Below, piece after piece: positions 63,938-64,000 of a DNA stretch of 64,000 bases. The position numbers and the translations under genes were made by a program. Position 1 is the stretch's first letter. The number at the start of each line of letters is the position of its first letter. This DNA comes from Alphaproteobacteria bacterium (GTDB lineage: Bacteria > Pseudomonadota > Alphaproteobacteria > Paracaedibacterales > VGCI01). The notes beneath the pieces were generated by a model. The model saw nothing but the letters and a program-made list of their open reading frames with translations. It had not been told where the DNA came from and made no database searches. The DNA is taken from positions 35,640-99,639 of the forward strand of contig JAIESE010000043.1 in assembly GCA_019746225.1 (NCBI GenBank), given 5' to 3'.

Positions 63938-63987
63938 ATAAGTGACGTCATGCTAAGATGCCTCCAAACAACTAATGGAGGTATAAA

Positions 63988-64000
63988 ATGGAAATCGTTT
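63988..64000 (+). CDS. Start of a gene running off the right edge
   Basis: An ATG at 63988 (MEIV...) is preceded at 6 bases by GGAGG (63977-63981), a good ribosome site. Only four codons are visible, so no function can be given. CCTCC at 63961-63965 can pair with this GGAGG. Confidence 0.5.

Noticed and set aside
49815-64000. Second copy of the tRNA-Lys 3' end as right attachment site
   Set aside because: I looked for the T-arm and acceptor sequence downstream and did not see it; the border is probably outside the window or diverged.

Overview
The window reads as a piece of chromosome from an alphaproteobacterium with an intracellular lifestyle, most like the Holosporales/Paracaedibacter-Caedibacter group that lives in amoebae and ciliates. 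That placement is inference. It rests on the sdhCDAB set, a giant NAD-glutamate dehydrogenase, an alphaproteobacterial XRE regulator, an orphan gene-transfer-agent-type terminase, several MFS importers of the ProP/MHS type, and above all an unusual density of exported proteins with eukaryote-like domains. The sequence is moderately AT-rich by eye, uses GTG and TTG starts, and carries two tRNA genes. No rRNA, CRISPR array or complete insertion sequence was seen.

Layout. 1-1334: left-truncated exported methyltransferase. 1719-7701: GTA-type terminase, ProP-like transporter, LysR regulator with a methyltransferase, and a Bcr/CflA efflux pump behind a possible leader-peptide attenuator. 7751-9793: an exported coiled-coil protein with two ubiquitin-interacting motifs. 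10090-18660: housekeeping genes (nusB, lolA, a 644-codon unknown, a RutE-like nitroreductase, lnt, an XRE regulator, a YgjP-like metallopeptidase, a SOUL protein, mutY). 18683-20062: an MHS transporter directly under a complete TPP riboswitch, so probably a thiamine or thiamine-precursor importer. 20181-30204: a SagB-type dehydrogenase, two very lysine-rich proteins (one with an SRPBCC head and a histone-H1-like tail), a leucine-rich-repeat protein, an Nfn/GltD-PyrK-like flavoprotein fusion, an outer-membrane barrel and small proteins.

30788-39285 is an accessory island of exported repeat proteins: a cysteine-type LRR protein, an F-box protein followed by a helical-repeat ORF, and a Sel1-repeat protein. 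The LRR and F-box genes share a copied upstream region with the same promoter. 39298-42652 is sdhB-A-D-C; a membrane protein and NAD-GDH follow, then a 3-methyladenine glycosylase and tRNA-Gly. tRNA-Lys(CTT) at 49739 is followed by a tyrosine integrase, the usual mark of an integrated element. Downstream lie small orphan genes and a two-gene unit: a membrane histidine-kinase-like protein lacking a recognisable phospho-acceptor His, overlapping a gene for an NB-ARC/TPR protein with an N-terminal export or anchor signal. The right end holds ynfA, a CusA/CusB heavy-metal efflux pair, a polytopic membrane protein and an N-terminally short AlkA.

The most notable material is the set of probable host-directed proteins (UIM, F-box, LRR, Sel1/TPR, NB-ARC). 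The UIM and F-box proteins together suggest interference with host ubiquitin signalling. The TPP-riboswitch transporter and the overlapping HK-like/NB-ARC pair are the clearest new functional hypotheses.
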